NCBI GenBank assembly: GCA_035711465.1
Contig: DASTCC010000216.1
Coordinates: 1-23,608, forward strand
Length of the DNA: 23,608 bases
DNA from: DASTCC01 sp035711465
Lineage (GTDB): Bacteria; Acidobacteriota; Vicinamibacteria; Vicinamibacterales; SCN-69-37
Reading direction: 5' to 3'
The position numbers were made by a program, and so were the translations under genes. Under the pieces are notes generated by a model. That model did no database searches. It was not told where the DNA came from and saw only the letters and a list, made by a program, of their open reading frames with translations. Positions 23,451 to 23,608 of this stretch are shown here, piece by piece (positions within the stretch are counted from its first letter, which is position 1; each line of letters opens with the position of its first letter).

Positions 23451-23472
23451 GATGTCCCGTAGTGGCGCGTGG

Positions 23473-23608
23473 TTACGTGGCGTCGAGGATCTCGCCGACC
23501 GCGCCGGTCAGCCGCCGCCACGAGTCGGCCTCGGCCGCGAGCGCCCGGCGTCCGGCGCGCGTCAGCTCGTAGAACTTCGCGCGACGGTTGTTCTCCGACG
23601 CGCCCCAG
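23473..23608 (-). CDS. PadR-family transcriptional regulator (5' end beyond window)
   Basis: Only the last 44 codons are present. They read GASENNRRAKFYELTRAGRR followed by a short C-terminal helix ending GEILDAT, which matches the wing and C-terminus of the PadR protein at 19263 (SENNRRARVYTLTAAGRR). Its stop lies 22 bp before the second permease gene. It is therefore the regulator of the second cassette. Confidence 0.85.
   Translation of the reverse strand, partial: WGASENNRRAKFYELTRAGRRALAAEADSWRRLTGAVGEILDAT

Noticed and set aside
1..23608. CRISPR arrays, insertion sequences, phage genes or attachment sites
   Set aside because: No regularly spaced repeats, no transposase or integrase motifs, and no duplicated tRNA 3' end beside the two tRNA genes were seen.

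Overview
The window is GC-rich throughout and fully bacterial. The best clue to its source is a pair of large orphan MacB/FtsX-type permeases (each 885 aa, with an N-terminal cytoplasmic prefix and no ATPase beside them), each preceded by a PadR-type regulator. This 'acidobacterial duplicated orphan permease' layout, with large secreted multidomain proteins and GC-rich codon use, suggests an Acidobacteriota member, plausibly class Vicinamibacteria. That assignment is inference from gene families; no 16S rRNA is present.

Region 1 (1-6499, mostly + strand) is the edge of a surface-polysaccharide / nucleotide-sugar cluster. It holds the C-terminal part of a Rossmann-domain polysaccharide biosynthesis protein, rmlC, a DegT-type sugar aminotransferase overlapping rmlD, and gmd. 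Set among these are smpB (trans-translation), a small exported protein of unknown function, and, on the - strand, an LhgO-type L-2-hydroxyglutarate oxidase. rmlA and rmlB are not in the window.

Region 2 (6504-9858, - strand) is a compact operon: small membrane protein, DNA polymerase III delta-prime subunit, a short PdxA, and a multi-membrane-span GT-C/TMTC-like protein coupled to pdxA by an ATGA overlap. Region 3 (9900-10124, + strand) is a promoter with tRNA-Val(TAC) and tRNA-Asp(GTC), both with encoded CCA.

Region 4 (10197-16557, - strand) is the most unusual part. Three adjacent genes encode secreted proteins built from shared modules: a metzincin-like metalloprotease ending in a discoidin-like module; a 985-aa protein with an unrecognised N-terminal domain, a calcium-binding TSP3-like repeat and two tandem Ig-like plus discoidin-like units; and a 438-aa paralogue of that protein's N-terminal half. 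The two paralogues share their Shine-Dalgarno context, and a 13-bp A-tract motif lies in the spacer upstream of each.

Region 5 (16596-23608, - strand) holds two PadR-permease cassettes with an exported Rossmann-like protein of unknown function between them. The first cassette runs directly into the protease gene (38-bp gap), so permease and secreted proteins may be expressed together.

Several genes in regions 1-2 have a -10-like hexamer 6-8 nt before the start codon and no Shine-Dalgarno sequence, suggesting leaderless transcripts. Genes in regions 4-5 more often have clear Shine-Dalgarno sequences.
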